Shown one piece after another: positions 26,111-35,343 of a stretch of 64,000 nucleotides of DNA; position 1 is the first letter of the stretch; the number at the start of each line of letters is the position of its first letter. The translations under genes and the position numbers were made by a program. The DNA is from CAYLPJ01 sp964385465 (GTDB lineage Bacteria; Planctomycetota; Phycisphaerae; SM23-33). The stretch is taken from contig CAYLPJ010000024.1 in assembly GCA_964385465.1 (NCBI GenBank), positions 1-64,000 of the forward strand, in the 5' to 3' direction. The notes under the pieces were generated by a model that was not told the DNA's origin, searched no databases, and saw only the letters and a program-made list of their open reading frames with translations.

Positions 26111-27274
26111 ATGATACGAATGCCACGCAATCGGGCGGCCGGACTCCTGGCGGCCGCGTGTACGATCGGCCTGCTTGTCGGTGCGGCGTCGGCCTGTGAC
26201 GTTCCCGTGTTCCGCTGGGCCCTGGAGCGCTGGGTCCCCAGCCCGTACGAGGTGGTGATCTTCCACCGCGGCGAGTTGGCCCCGTCGGACGCGAACGTGG
26301 TGGGGGCCCTGACCGACTGCGCGCGGGACGCCAACGCCCCGGCGAATGTGTACGTCCGCCCGGTGGACGTGGACGGCAACATGCCCGAGCACGTCGAGCC
26401 GCTGTGGGAAGCCCATAAGGACGCGGAGTTGCCCCGCGTGGTCGCCGCCTACCCGCGACGGTGGGGCCCGCCGCGCCAGGCGTGGGCGGGGGACCTCTCG
26501 GCCGAGAACGTCCGCCACCTGCTCGACTCCCCTGTGCGGCGGGAGATCTACAAGCAGATCATCGACGGCAAGACGGCGGTCTGGGTACTGCTGGAGTCCG
26601 GGGACGCGACGAAGGACGCCAACGCCTTCGCCACGCTGGACGCCCGGCTGAAGCTGCTGGAGAAGGAGCTCAAGCTCCCCGAGCAGCCGCCGGCGCCGAC
26701 GCCCGGCAGCGGCTGGGACGAGCTGGCTCCCACCGGGCCGCCCCTGGAGATCGACTTCTCCCTGCTGCGGCTGAAGCGGTCGGCCGAGGGCGAGGGGACG
26801 TTCGTCGAGCTGCTGCTGAACACCGAGGACGACCTGAGGAAGGAATACAACGACGAGCCGATGGCATTCGCGTTCTTCGGCCAGGGGCGGGTCCTGCCGG
26901 TGCTTGTCGGCAAGGGCATCAATCCGGACAACCTCGATGAGTTCTGCTACTTCCTCACCGGGCGGTGCAGTTGCGAGGTCAAGGAGATGAACCCCGGCGT
27001 GGACCTGCTGTTCACCGCCAACTGGTACGCCGCCTTCGACGATGCCGAGCCCCGGACCGTCTCCCTGCCCGGCCCGCTGGCGCCGCCGGAGGCGCTGGCC
27101 GGCGACGCCAACGCCGATGCCAAGGCCGCCGCCGCGCTGGACACGCCCCCGCCGACCCCGCCGAGCACCGGCATGAGCCCGCTGACGATGGCCCTGATCG
27201 CCGTCGGCGTCGCTGTCCTTGCCCTGGCCGGCGGGCTGGTCGTCTGGGTCCTGCGAAAACCCCAAACCGCGTGA
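26111..27274 (+). CDS. Exported, membrane-tethered protein of unknown function
   Basis: A 387-residue protein with a signal peptide ending ASAC (Cys29), so either lipidated or cleaved by signal peptidase I. A soluble domain of about 290 residues, a Pro/Ala-rich linker and a C-terminal membrane helix (about 355-380) follow. The domain opens CDVPVFRWALERW; I recognise no family. GAAAGAGG precedes the ATG. It is the first gene of a three-gene operon with an FtsX-type permease and an ABC ATPase, so it is likely the extracytoplasmic partner of that exporter. Confidence 0.7.
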   Translation: MIRMPRNRAAGLLAAACTIGLLVGAASACDVPVFRWALERWVPSPYEVVIFHRGELAPSDANVVGALTDCARDANAPANVYVRPVDVDGNMPEHVEPLWEAHKDAELPRVVAAYPRRWGPPRQAWAGDLSAENVRHLLDSPVRREIYKQIIDGKTAVWVLLESGDATKDANAFATLDARLKLLEKELKLPEQPPAPTPGSGWDELAPTGPPLEIDFSLLRLKRSAEGEGTFVELLLNTEDDLRKEYNDEPMAFAFFGQGRVLPVLVGKGINPDNLDEFCYFLTGRCSCEVKEMNPGVDLLFTANWYAAFDDAEPRTVSLPGPLAPPEALAGDANADAKAAAALDTPPPTPPSTGMSPLTMALIAVGVAVLALAGGLVVWVLRKPQTA

Positions 27275-27278
27275 GATC

Positions 27279-28565
27279 ATGAACGTCTGGCGACTCGTAC
27301 TGCGGGAACTGCTCCATCGGAAACTCAACTTCGCCCTCGGCGTCGTCAGCGTCGCCATGGCCGTCGCGGTCGTCACGGCCGCGTTTACCCTGCTGCGCGC
27401 CCACGACGTCCGCACCGACGAGATGCTGGCCGCCAAGCACGCCGCGGCGCACGCCCGGCTGGCCAAGCTGGAGGACGACTACCGCAAGTACATGAAGGAA
27501 CTCGGCTTCAACCTGCTGATTCTGCCGAAGGACCAGGAGCTCTCGACCTTCTGGACCAAGGGCTACGCCGAGCACACCATGCCCGAGGAGTACGTCCACA
27601 AGCTGGCCAACTCCCGCACGATGATCATCCGCCATCTGCTGCCCATCGTGCAGCAGAAGGTCCAGTGGCCGGAGAAGCAGCGGCAGGTGACGCTGATCGG
27701 CACGCGCGGGGAGGTCCCCCTGGCCCACCGCCGCCCGAAGGAGCCCATGCTCCTGGCCGTGCCGGAGGGCAAGATCGTCGTCGGCTACGCCCTGGCTCGC
27801 GACCTGGACCTCGAGCCCGGCGACGAGATCACCCTGCGCGGGCGTGCGTACACCGTTCACAAGACGCGCGGCGAGACCGGCTCGGCCGAGGACGCCACGA
27901 TGTGGGTGGACCTCGCCGCCGCCCAGAAGCTGCTGGATATGGAAGGGCGGATCAACGGCATCGAGGCGCTGAAGTGCCACTGCAAGGACGTGGGGATCCC
28001 GGCGCTGAAAGAGGAGATCTCCCGCATCCTCGACCAGGACGTCAACGTGGTGGCGCGGGAGAACAAGGTCACGCTGCGGGCCAAGGCGCGCGACCGCGTC
28101 GCCGCCGAGCACCGCCAGGCCATCGCCGCCGAGGTCGCCTCCCGCGCCAGGCTCCGCCAGACCCGCGAGGGCTTTGCCGCCGTCCTCGTGCCCGTCGTGC
28201 TGCTGGCCTCCGCCGTGTGGATCGGACTGCTCGCGCTGGTCAACGTCCGCGAGCGAACCGGGGAGATCGGCATCCTCCGGGCCATCGGCGTGCGGTCGGC
28301 GAGCATCTTCGCCGTGTTTCTGGTCAAGGCGCTGCTGATCGGCGTCATCGGCGCGGCCGCCGGGTACGCGGCCGGACTGGGTGGGAGCATCCTGGCCGCC
28401 GGGGCCGTCTCCTCGCTGGCCGTCTCCGATCCGGCCGCGCTGTTCGCGCCGCTGCTGCTGATCGCGGTGATTCCGGCCGCCCCGGTTCTGTCGGCCCTGG
28501 CGAGCTGGGCCCCGGCGACGTTGGCGGCGCGTCAGGACCCGGCATTGATTCTGGCAAAGGAGTAA
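27279..28565 (+). CDS. FtsX/MacB-type ABC transporter permease
   Basis: A 428-residue permease with the MacB/FtsX topology: one N-terminal membrane helix (about 15-38), a large periplasmic domain (about 40-300), then three helices in a C-terminal FtsX domain containing NVRERTGEIGILRAIGVRS. That motif is the signature of type VII (mechanotransmitting) ABC systems such as LolCE and MacB. It starts 4 nt after the tethered protein gene and is followed by the ATPase gene 8 nt later. It probably extracts or moves an envelope molecule or regulates an envelope enzyme, not classical export. Confidence 0.9.
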   Translation: MNVWRLVLRELLHRKLNFALGVVSVAMAVAVVTAAFTLLRAHDVRTDEMLAAKHAAAHARLAKLEDDYRKYMKELGFNLLILPKDQELSTFWTKGYAEHTMPEEYVHKLANSRTMIIRHLLPIVQQKVQWPEKQRQVTLIGTRGEVPLAHRRPKEPMLLAVPEGKIVVGYALARDLDLEPGDEITLRGRAYTVHKTRGETGSAEDATMWVDLAAAQKLLDMEGRINGIEALKCHCKDVGIPALKEEISRILDQDVNVVARENKVTLRAKARDRVAAEHRQAIAAEVASRARLRQTREGFAAVLVPVVLLASAVWIGLLALVNVRERTGEIGILRAIGVRSASIFAVFLVKALLIGVIGAAAGYAAGLGGSILAAGAVSSLAVSDPAALFAPLLLIAVIPAAPVLSALASWAPATLAARQDPALILAKE

Positions 28566-28573
28566 CCGCCGGC

Positions 28574-29254
<681 letters not shown>

Positions 29255-29445
29255 CCTCCCGCCGGTCGTGCGGCGCGCGGTCCGCGACGCCGCAAGCCTG
29301 CGGCCGGTTGCGGGAGATGCTGTTGGGGAGTGGCACGGGGCGGATCCCGCGGCGGAGGCCGCGGGGTTGCACACGGCGCCGGCGAACGCCGAGTGACGGC
29401 GCGGTCGGCGACGGCTTCTTGGCCACCGGCTACTGCCTCATGGCC

Positions 29446-30759
29446 TCACCGGATCAGGGAGTTGAGGATGTTCTCGAGCATCTCGACGCGCCCGGAGTCG
29501 TTCGGGGCGGGGTTGCCCTTCTCCAGCGTGTAGTCGGCGAGGTCCTGAAGTGTCTTGTTGCCGGCCTCGATCTCGGCGCCGATGCCGCTGTCCCAACTGG
29601 CGTACCGCTGGGTGACGAACTCGGCGAGCCGGCCGTCCTCGGCGACGGCGTGGGCGATCTTCAGCCCGCGGGCGAAGGCGTCCATGCCGCCGATGTGGGC
29701 GTGGAAGAGGTCCACCGGCTCGAAGCTCTCGCGGTGGACGTGGGCGTCGAAGTTCAGACCGCCGGTGGTGAAGCCGCCGTACTTCAGCAGCGTCATCATG
29801 GCCATCGTCGTGTCGTACAGGTCCGTGGGGAACTGGTCGGTGTCCCAGCCGAGCAGCAGGTCGCCGCGGTTGGCGTCGATCGAGCCAAGAATCCCGTTGG
29901 CCGCGGCGAACTCCAGCTCGTGGTGGAAGGTGTGCCCGGCCAGCGTGGCGTGGTTGGCCTCGACGTTCAGCTTGAAGTCGTCGACGAGATCGTACTTCTG
30001 GAGGAAGGCGTAGCAGGCGGCCGCATCGCTGTCGTACTGGTGCTTGGTTGGCTCCTTGGGCTTGGGCTCGATGTAGAACTGCCCGTCGAAGCCGATCTGC
30101 TTCTTGTAGTCTACGGCGAGGTGGAGGAACGTCGCGAGGTGATCGAGCTCGCGGCCCATGTCGGTGTTGATCAGGCTCTTGTAGCCCTCGCGCCCGCCCC
30201 AGAAGACGTAGCCGGCCCCGCCGAGATCCTTGGTGACGCTGATCGCCTTGGCGACCTGGGCGGCGGCGTAGGCGAAGACGTCCGCGTTGCAGCTCGTCGC
30301 CGCGCCGTGCATGTACCGCGGGTGCACGAACAGGCAGGCCGTCCCCCACAGCAACTGCACGCCGGTGCGCTGCTGCTCGGCCTTCAGCAGGGCGGCGATC
30401 TCGTCGAGGTTCTTGTGGCTCTCGGCCAGCGTGTCGCCCTCGGGGGCGACGTCGCGGTCGTGGAAGCAGTAGAACCGCAGGCCGAGTTTCTCGCAGAGTT
30501 CGAAGCACGCCCGGACCTTGTTGCGGGCGGTCTCCATGGGGTCGTCCGTCTGCCATGGCATCTGCCGCGTGCCCACGCCGAACTGATCGGCACCGTCGTT
30601 GCAGAAGGAATGCCAGTACGCCACCGAGAACCGCAGGTGGTCGGCCATGGTCTTGCCGGCCAGGACCTCTTCGGGGTTGTACCACTTGAACGCCAGCGGG
30701 TTGGTGGACTCGGGCCCCTCGTACTCGATCTTGTCGATCCCGGCGAAGAAGTCGGACAT
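29446..30759 (-). CDS. xylA: Xylose isomerase
   Basis: Interconverts D-xylose and D-xylulose in the cytoplasm. The 437-residue product is close to the 440 residues of the E. coli enzyme. Catalytic His100/Asp103 lie in [11 protein letters not shown]; metal ligands are seen in [23 protein letters not shown] and [10 protein letters not shown], with WDTDQFP late. The ATG at 30759 has AGGAGAG upstream; an open extension to 30840 lacks a ribosome site. It is divergent from the GH4 gene. No xylulokinase is seen here. Confidence 0.97.
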   Translation of the reverse strand: MSDFFAGIDKIEYEGPESTNPLAFKWYNPEEVLAGKTMADHLRFSVAYWHSFCNDGADQFGVGTRQMPWQTDDPMETARNKVRACFELCEKLGLRFYCFHDRDVAPEGDTLAESHKNLDEIAALLKAEQQRTGVQLLWGTACLFVHPRYMHGAATSCNADVFAYAAAQVAKAISVTKDLGGAGYVFWGGREGYKSLINTDMGRELDHLATFLHLAVDYKKQIGFDGQFYIEPKPKEPTKHQYDSDAAACYAFLQKYDLVDDFKLNVEANHATLAGHTFHHELEFAAANGILGSIDANRGDLLLGWDTDQFPTDLYDTTMAMMTLLKYGGFTTGGLNFDAHVHRESFEPVDLFHAHIGGMDAFARGLKIAHAVAEDGRLAEFVTQRYASWDSGIGAEIEAGNKTLQDLADYTLEKGNPAPNDSGRVEMLENILNSLIR

Positions 30760-30803
30760 CGCGGCTCTCCTGCTGGCGTAATGGCTTGACCGTCTGGAGG
30801 CGG

Positions 30804-30833
30804 ATTGTACGGGCGGGGGGATTGGTACGGCAA
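30804..30833 (-). promoter_or_regulatory. Promoter of xylA
   Basis: On the minus strand TTGCCG (30833-30828), an 18-nt spacer and TACAAT (30809-30804), about 45 nt before the xylA start. Confidence 0.5.
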
Positions 30834-30870
30834 GTGCCAAGCTCTTTGCGCGGCCGTCATCGGCGGCCCG

Positions 30871-30899
30871 TTGACATTGGCCGCGGGGCCGACTAAGGG
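30871..30899 (+). promoter_or_regulatory. Possible promoter of the GH4 gene
   Basis: A perfect -35 TTGACA (30871-30876) has, 17 nt later, only a poor -10 (TAAGGG, 30894-30899). It may need an activator. It is divergent from the xylA promoter. Confidence 0.35.
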
Positions 30900-30954
30900 T
30901 AGGCGTTTTCGCCGCCGGTGTCGGCGGCGGCAGTCGAGTTCAAGGGAGCGGTTC

Positions 30955-32283
30955 ATGGCGAAGATCGTATTCATAGGAGCGGGCAGTTTCGGGTTCACGC
31001 GCGGGCTGGTTCGCGACATCCTCACGTATCCGGAAACGCGGGACGCCGAGCTGGCGCTGGTGGACATCGACCCCGAGCGGCTGGAGTTTTCCCGCCGGGC
31101 CTGCGAGAAGATCGTCGCCATGGGCGAGTACCCGGCGACCGTCACGGCCACCGAGGACCGCCGCGAGGCGCTCAAGGGCGCCGACGCGGTGGTGGTGACG
31201 ATCCTCTGCGGTGACGTGAAGGTCTGGCAGCACGACATCCTGATCCCCAAGAAGTACGGCGTGGACATCAACGTCGGCGACACGCGGGGGCCCAGCGGCA
31301 TCTTCCGGGCGCTGCGGACCATTCCGACCATGCTGGACATCTGCCGCGACATCGAGGACCTCGCGCCCGGCGCGCTGCTGCTGAACTACACCAATCCCAT
31401 GGCCATGCTGTGCCACGCCATGCAGCGCCGCAGCGACCTGCCGATCTCCGGGCTCTGCCACAGCGTCCAGGGCACGGCCCGGATGCTCGCCGGCTGGGCA
31501 GGCGTGCCCGCCGACGAGGTCGATTACGTCTGCGCGGGGATCAACCACATGGCCTTCTACACGAAGTTCGAGCACCGCGGCGAGGACCTGTACCCCAAGC
31601 TCCGCCAGAAGGTCCGCCGCAGCAAGAAGATCTACAACGCCGAGCAGGTACGCAACGAGATGTTCCTGGCCCTGGGCTACTACGTCACCGAGTCCAGCGG
31701 GCACAACAGCGAGTACAACTGGTGGTTCCGCAAACGCGAGGACCTCATCGAGAAGTACTGCACCCACGGGACCAACTGGAACCCCGGCGCCCACGCGTTC
31801 ATCGTCAACAGCTACAAGGGCCGCTCGCGGACCTGGAAGAAGAACATCCGCGAATGGCTGGCCAAGGACGAGCCCATGAGCCTCGACCGCGGCCACGAGT
31901 ACGCCTCGGGGATCATCAGCGCCTGGCTGGGCGGCGAGCCGTTCCACTTCAACGGCAACGTGCCGAACGCGGACCTCGTGACCAACCTGCCGGGCGGCTG
32001 CTGCGTGGAGGTGCCCGTGATCGCCACACGCCGGCGGTTGAACAGCGTGCACGTCGGGGCGCTGCCGCCGCAGTGCGCGGTCCTGCCGGCCCTGTCGGCG
32101 CAGACGGAGATGATGACCGTCGAGGCCTCCCTTACCGGCGACGCCGAGCTGGTCTACCAGGCCATCTGCCACGACCCGCTGACCGCCGCCGTCCTCTCGC
32201 TGGCCGAGATCCGAAAGATGGTCAAGGAGATGTTCCGCAAGAACCGCGACCACCTGCCGCAGTTTTCCGCCGTCAGTCTGTGA
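30955..32283 (+). CDS. GH4 alpha-galactosidase (MelA-like), NAD/Mn-dependent
   Basis: A 442-residue family GH4 hydrolase using the NAD-dependent redox mechanism. The Rossmann motif is [10 protein letters not shown] at the N-terminus. Conserved metal/catalytic residues lie in [16 protein letters not shown] (Cys168, His169) and [10 protein letters not shown] (His198). [14 protein letters not shown] and [11 protein letters not shown] match E. coli MelA closely, so alpha-galactosidase activity is preferred over alpha-glucosidase or galacturonidase. GGGAGCGG precedes the ATG. The protein is cytoplasmic; the neighbouring xylA and GH42 genes suggest use of plant-type oligosaccharides. Confidence 0.88.
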   Translation: MAKIVFIGAGSFGFTRGLVRDILTYPETRDAELALVDIDPERLEFSRRACEKIVAMGEYPATVTATEDRREALKGADAVVVTILCGDVKVWQHDILIPKKYGVDINVGDTRGPSGIFRALRTIPTMLDICRDIEDLAPGALLLNYTNPMAMLCHAMQRRSDLPISGLCHSVQGTARMLAGWAGVPADEVDYVCAGINHMAFYTKFEHRGEDLYPKLRQKVRRSKKIYNAEQVRNEMFLALGYYVTESSGHNSEYNWWFRKREDLIEKYCTHGTNWNPGAHAFIVNSYKGRSRTWKKNIREWLAKDEPMSLDRGHEYASGIISAWLGGEPFHFNGNVPNADLVTNLPGGCCVEVPVIATRRRLNSVHVGALPPQCAVLPALSAQTEMMTVEASLTGDAELVYQAICHDPLTAAVLSLAEIRKMVKEMFRKNRDHLPQFSAVSL

Positions 32284-32301
32284 GACTGCAAGGCCGTCAG
32301 G

Positions 32302-32349
32302 CCGGAAGACGGGAAGACCGGAAGGCCGGGAGACGGGAAGGCTCCGGGC
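32302..32349. repeat. Imperfect 24-nt tandem repeat
   Basis: Two adjacent purine-rich units start at 32302 and 32326; their first 15 nt (CCGGAAGACGGGAAG and CCGGGAGACGGGAAG) differ at one base. A looser GGCC-GTCA-GGCC stretch precedes them. It lies in the 144-nt gap between the GH4 and P-loop ATPase genes. Confidence 0.55.
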
Positions 32350-32427
32350 CCGAGACAGCGCGTGGAAGCAGGCCGCCGGCTCCTGCGGTCCTCCGGCCGC
32401 ACGGTACTCCACGATGAAAGGCGACGA

Positions 32428-33171
32428 ATGAGCCAGAGCGTCGACGAGCACTGTGCCGAGATTCACCGCTGCAATCAGCGCGGCGGGCGGATGCTGTCCG
32501 TCGTGGACCTCCTCGACGCCGGGACGCTCACGCCCGACCTGGCCGCCTACGCCCTCGCCGCCATCGGCGGGGGGGGCGGCTTCCTCGTCGGCGCCAAGCC
32601 CGGCGGGGCCGGCAAGACCACCGTCATGGGTGCGCTGCTGAACTTCGTGCCCGCAGACGTGGCCCTTCGCCCCGCCGACGGCCCGGCCGCCATCGACAGC
32701 GGCATCAGGGCGCCCGAGCCCCGCACCTGCTTCATCTGCCACGAGATCGGCTCGGGGCCCTGGTACGCCTACCTCTGGGGCGCCGACCTGCGGGCGTACT
32801 TCCGCCTGCCCGATGCAGGGCACATGCTGGCCACCAACCTCCACGCCGACACGTACGAGCAGGCCCGCGAGCAGATCTGCGGCGACAACCGCGTCCCGCC
32901 CGAGCACCTGCGGCGCATGCACATGATGTTCTTCCTCGCAGTCGGGCGCGGGCTGCGGACCACCCGCCGCATCGTCACCGCATGGGAATCCGACGGCCGG
33001 GAGGACCACCGGCAGGTCTACGACGGCGGCGACGGCGTGGACCTGTCCGCCTCGTCGCTGGTCGACGCCGACGCCCTGTCGGCCGCCCGCGCGCGCATCG
33101 ACGAACTCGCCGCCTCCGACGCCCGGACCATCGAGGACGTGCGAGCCGCCCTCACTGCGCCGGGCGCTTGA
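32428..33171 (+). CDS. Orphan P-loop ATPase related to secretion/pilus ATPases
   Basis: A 247-residue protein with Walker A GAKPGGAGKTT (about residues 55-65) and, further on, ATNLHADT, which resembles the His box TTIHAN of VirB11/CpaF/PilT motors. Between them ICHEIGSG takes the position of Walker B but without the usual GE.R string. It is far shorter than a normal motor and has no N-domain. A run of eight G (32569-32576) precedes the P loop. It sits alone between GH4 and GH42 genes. Its 3' end overlaps the convergent GH42 gene by 20 nt. Function unknown. Confidence 0.65.
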   Translation: MSQSVDEHCAEIHRCNQRGGRMLSVVDLLDAGTLTPDLAAYALAAIGGGGGFLVGAKPGGAGKTTVMGALLNFVPADVALRPADGPAAIDSGIRAPEPRTCFICHEIGSGPWYAYLWGADLRAYFRLPDAGHMLATNLHADTYEQAREQICGDNRVPPEHLRRMHMMFFLAVGRGLRTTRRIVTAWESDGREDHRQVYDGGDGVDLSASSLVDADALSAARARIDELAASDARTIEDVRAALTAPGA

Positions 33172-35212
33172 GCACCCGCGAGTCGTAGGCGGCCAGGTCG
33201 ATGCGGCCGGTGAGGGTCTCGCCGGTGAGCATGTCGGCCAGCTCGGCGGCGCCGAGGTCTACGGTCCTGTCCTCGGGCTTGAAGTTCAGCAGGAAGACGT
33301 AGTCCGTCTCGCCGTCGGTGCGGAGCTGGGCGGCGACGCCCTCGGGCAGGTCGGCCTCGAGCACGCGGGGCAGGGCCAGCTCGCCGATCAGCCTCCCGTA
33401 GAAGTCGTCGAGGAACGGCGGGTCGTTGCGGCTGGCGACGTAGTACGCCCGTCCGTCGCCGACGGCGTTGACCGTCAGCGCGGGCCGGCCGGCGTAGAAG
33501 TCCTCGGCGTAGGTGGCGAGCACCTCGGCGGACTCGGCGTGGATGAGGTCGCAGAAGACCCTCGCGGTGTACTCCCTGGTGAGTTCCAGCGGGTTGCCCT
33601 CGACGGGGATCACGCGGTTGGCCTCGCCGTCGTGGAGGACGTCCAGCTCCTCGGCCCAGATGCCCAGCAGCCCCCGCAGCGGGCCCGGGAAGCCCCCGCG
33701 GAAGACCAGGTCGTGCTCGTCGGCGATGCCCGTCCAGTACGTCGTCACCAGCACGCCACCGCCGCGGACGAACGCCTCCAGCCGATCGGCGACCCCCGGG
33801 CGGATCATGTACAGCATCGGAGCGATCAGCAGCCGGTAGGAGGAGAAGTCGCAGTCCATCTCGATCACGTCGGCGGGAACCGACCGCTGCCACAGCGCCC
33901 GGTAGTGGCCCACGCAGGTGGGCTCGTAGTCGCGCCCGTCGCGGCGGGGGCCGGCGGCGTTGTCGATGGCCCAGCGGTTCTCCCAGTCGTAGATGACGGC
34001 CGACTTCGGGCGGACGGTCGTGCCGACGACGTCGTCGAGTCTGCCCAGCACGCGCCCGACGTCGGCGACGTCCTGGAACACGCGGGTGTTCTCGTGCCCG
34101 CAGTGATCGACGACCGCGCCGTGGAACTTCTCGGCCCCGCCGCGGCTCTTGCGCCACTGGAAGTACTGGACCGTGTCCGAGCCGTGAGCGACGGCCTGGA
34201 GGCTCATCAGCCGGTGCAGCCGCGGGCGCTTCAGCTTGCCCACCGGGAACCAGTTCGTGCTGCTGGGGGTGGATTCCATCATCGCGAACGGCTTGCCCGC
34301 CTTCATCGTCCGGTAGATGTCGTGGACGAAGCCGACCTGCACGGCTGCCTTCCAGTCGTCCGCCCGCCCGTGAAGCTGCGGGTAGCTGTCCCAGGAGACC
34401 ACGTCGAGGTGCTCGAGGAAGCGCCAGTAGTTCAGTCCGGTATAGGTTCCCATGAAGTTGGTGGTGATCGGCACGTCGGGGGCGAGGCGCTGGAGGGGCA
34501 TGGCCTCGTTGAGCATGAAGGAGATGGTCTGGTCGGTGACGAATCGCTGCCAGTCGAGCGTGAGCCCGTGGACGGCGGTCTCGGTCAGCGGCCCCGGCGA
34601 CTCGATCTGGCTGAAGTCGGTGTACGTGTGGACCCAGAAGGCGGTCCACCATGCGTGGTTGAGCTCGTCGAGCGAGTCGTAGCGCTGCTCCAGCCAGTTG
34701 CGGAAGGCGACCTGGCAGCGGTCGCAGTGGCAGGCCCCGCCGTACTCGTTGGACAGGTGCCACATCAGCAGGGCCGGGTGCTCGGCGTACCGCTCGGCCA
34801 GGAGGTCGGAGAGGATGGCGCACTTCTCCCGCAGCAGCAGGGAGCTGAGGCAGTAGTTCACCCGCCCGCCGTGGCGGCGGCGGATGCGGTCGGGGCCCAC
34901 GCGCATCACCTCCGGGTACTTCGACGACAGCCACGCCGGGTGCGAGGCGCTCGGGGTGGCCAGCACGGCGTACGCGTTGTTCTCGGCCAGGAGGTCCATT
35001 ACCCGGTCGAGCCAGTCGAAATCGAACCGCCCCTCGGAGCCCTCCAGGTGCACCCAGGAGAAGATGCCCACGCTCATGGCGTTGCAGCCGGCGAGTTTCA
35101 TCAGGCGGATGTCCTCGCCCCAGATCTCCTCGGGCCACTGCTCGGGGTTGTAGTCTCCCCCGTGCAGCATGTGCGGACACTTCGGATGAATCGGCGGATA
35201 GCGATCTGTCAC
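33152..35212 (-). CDS. GH42 beta-galactosidase
   Basis: A 686-residue retaining hydrolase of family 42. Domain A (TIM barrel) carries acid/base Glu156 in SNEYGG and nucleophile Glu313 in MMESTPSSTNW. The zinc-type Cys cluster of the family is present (Cys121, Cys161, Cys163, Cys166). A trimerisation domain and a small C-terminal beta domain follow. There is no signal peptide, so the protein is cytoplasmic. The start is a GTG with AGGAGAG five nt upstream; the frame is open 51 nt further. It lies near the GH4 alpha-galactosidase and would complete removal of galactosyl residues from imported oligosaccharides. Confidence 0.93.
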   Translation of the reverse strand: MTDRYPPIHPKCPHMLHGGDYNPEQWPEEIWGEDIRLMKLAGCNAMSVGIFSWVHLEGSEGRFDFDWLDRVMDLLAENNAYAVLATPSASHPAWLSSKYPEVMRVGPDRIRRRHGGRVNYCLSSLLLREKCAILSDLLAERYAEHPALLMWHLSNEYGGACHCDRCQVAFRNWLEQRYDSLDELNHAWWTAFWVHTYTDFSQIESPGPLTETAVHGLTLDWQRFVTDQTISFMLNEAMPLQRLAPDVPITTNFMGTYTGLNYWRFLEHLDVVSWDSYPQLHGRADDWKAAVQVGFVHDIYRTMKAGKPFAMMESTPSSTNWFPVGKLKRPRLHRLMSLQAVAHGSDTVQYFQWRKSRGGAEKFHGAVVDHCGHENTRVFQDVADVGRVLGRLDDVVGTTVRPKSAVIYDWENRWAIDNAAGPRRDGRDYEPTCVGHYRALWQRSVPADVIEMDCDFSSYRLLIAPMLYMIRPGVADRLEAFVRGGGVLVTTYWTGIADEHDLVFRGGFPGPLRGLLGIWAEELDVLHDGEANRVIPVEGNPLELTREYTARVFCDLIHAESAEVLATYAEDFYAGRPALTVNAVGDGRAYYVASRNDPPFLDDFYGRLIGELALPRVLEADLPEGVAAQLRTDGETDYVFLLNFKPEDRTVDLGAAELADMLTGETLTGRIDLAAYDSRVLKRPAQ

Positions 35213-35343
35213 GGCATCTCTCCTGCGGACAGCGGACGCGGACGGTCTCTCCACATCATCCATCGGCCACGTCTACCCGCTGACGCCAGCGAACGCAATC
35301 GCCGGAGCCACAGGTCCCGGCGGGGGCACGCTGCGGCCGGCCG

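Noticed and set aside
29255..29445. A gene or terminator in the gap between the ABC ATPase and xylA
   Set aside because: Several GC hairpins are possible but none has a T tract, and no frame has a ribosome site or protein-like composition.
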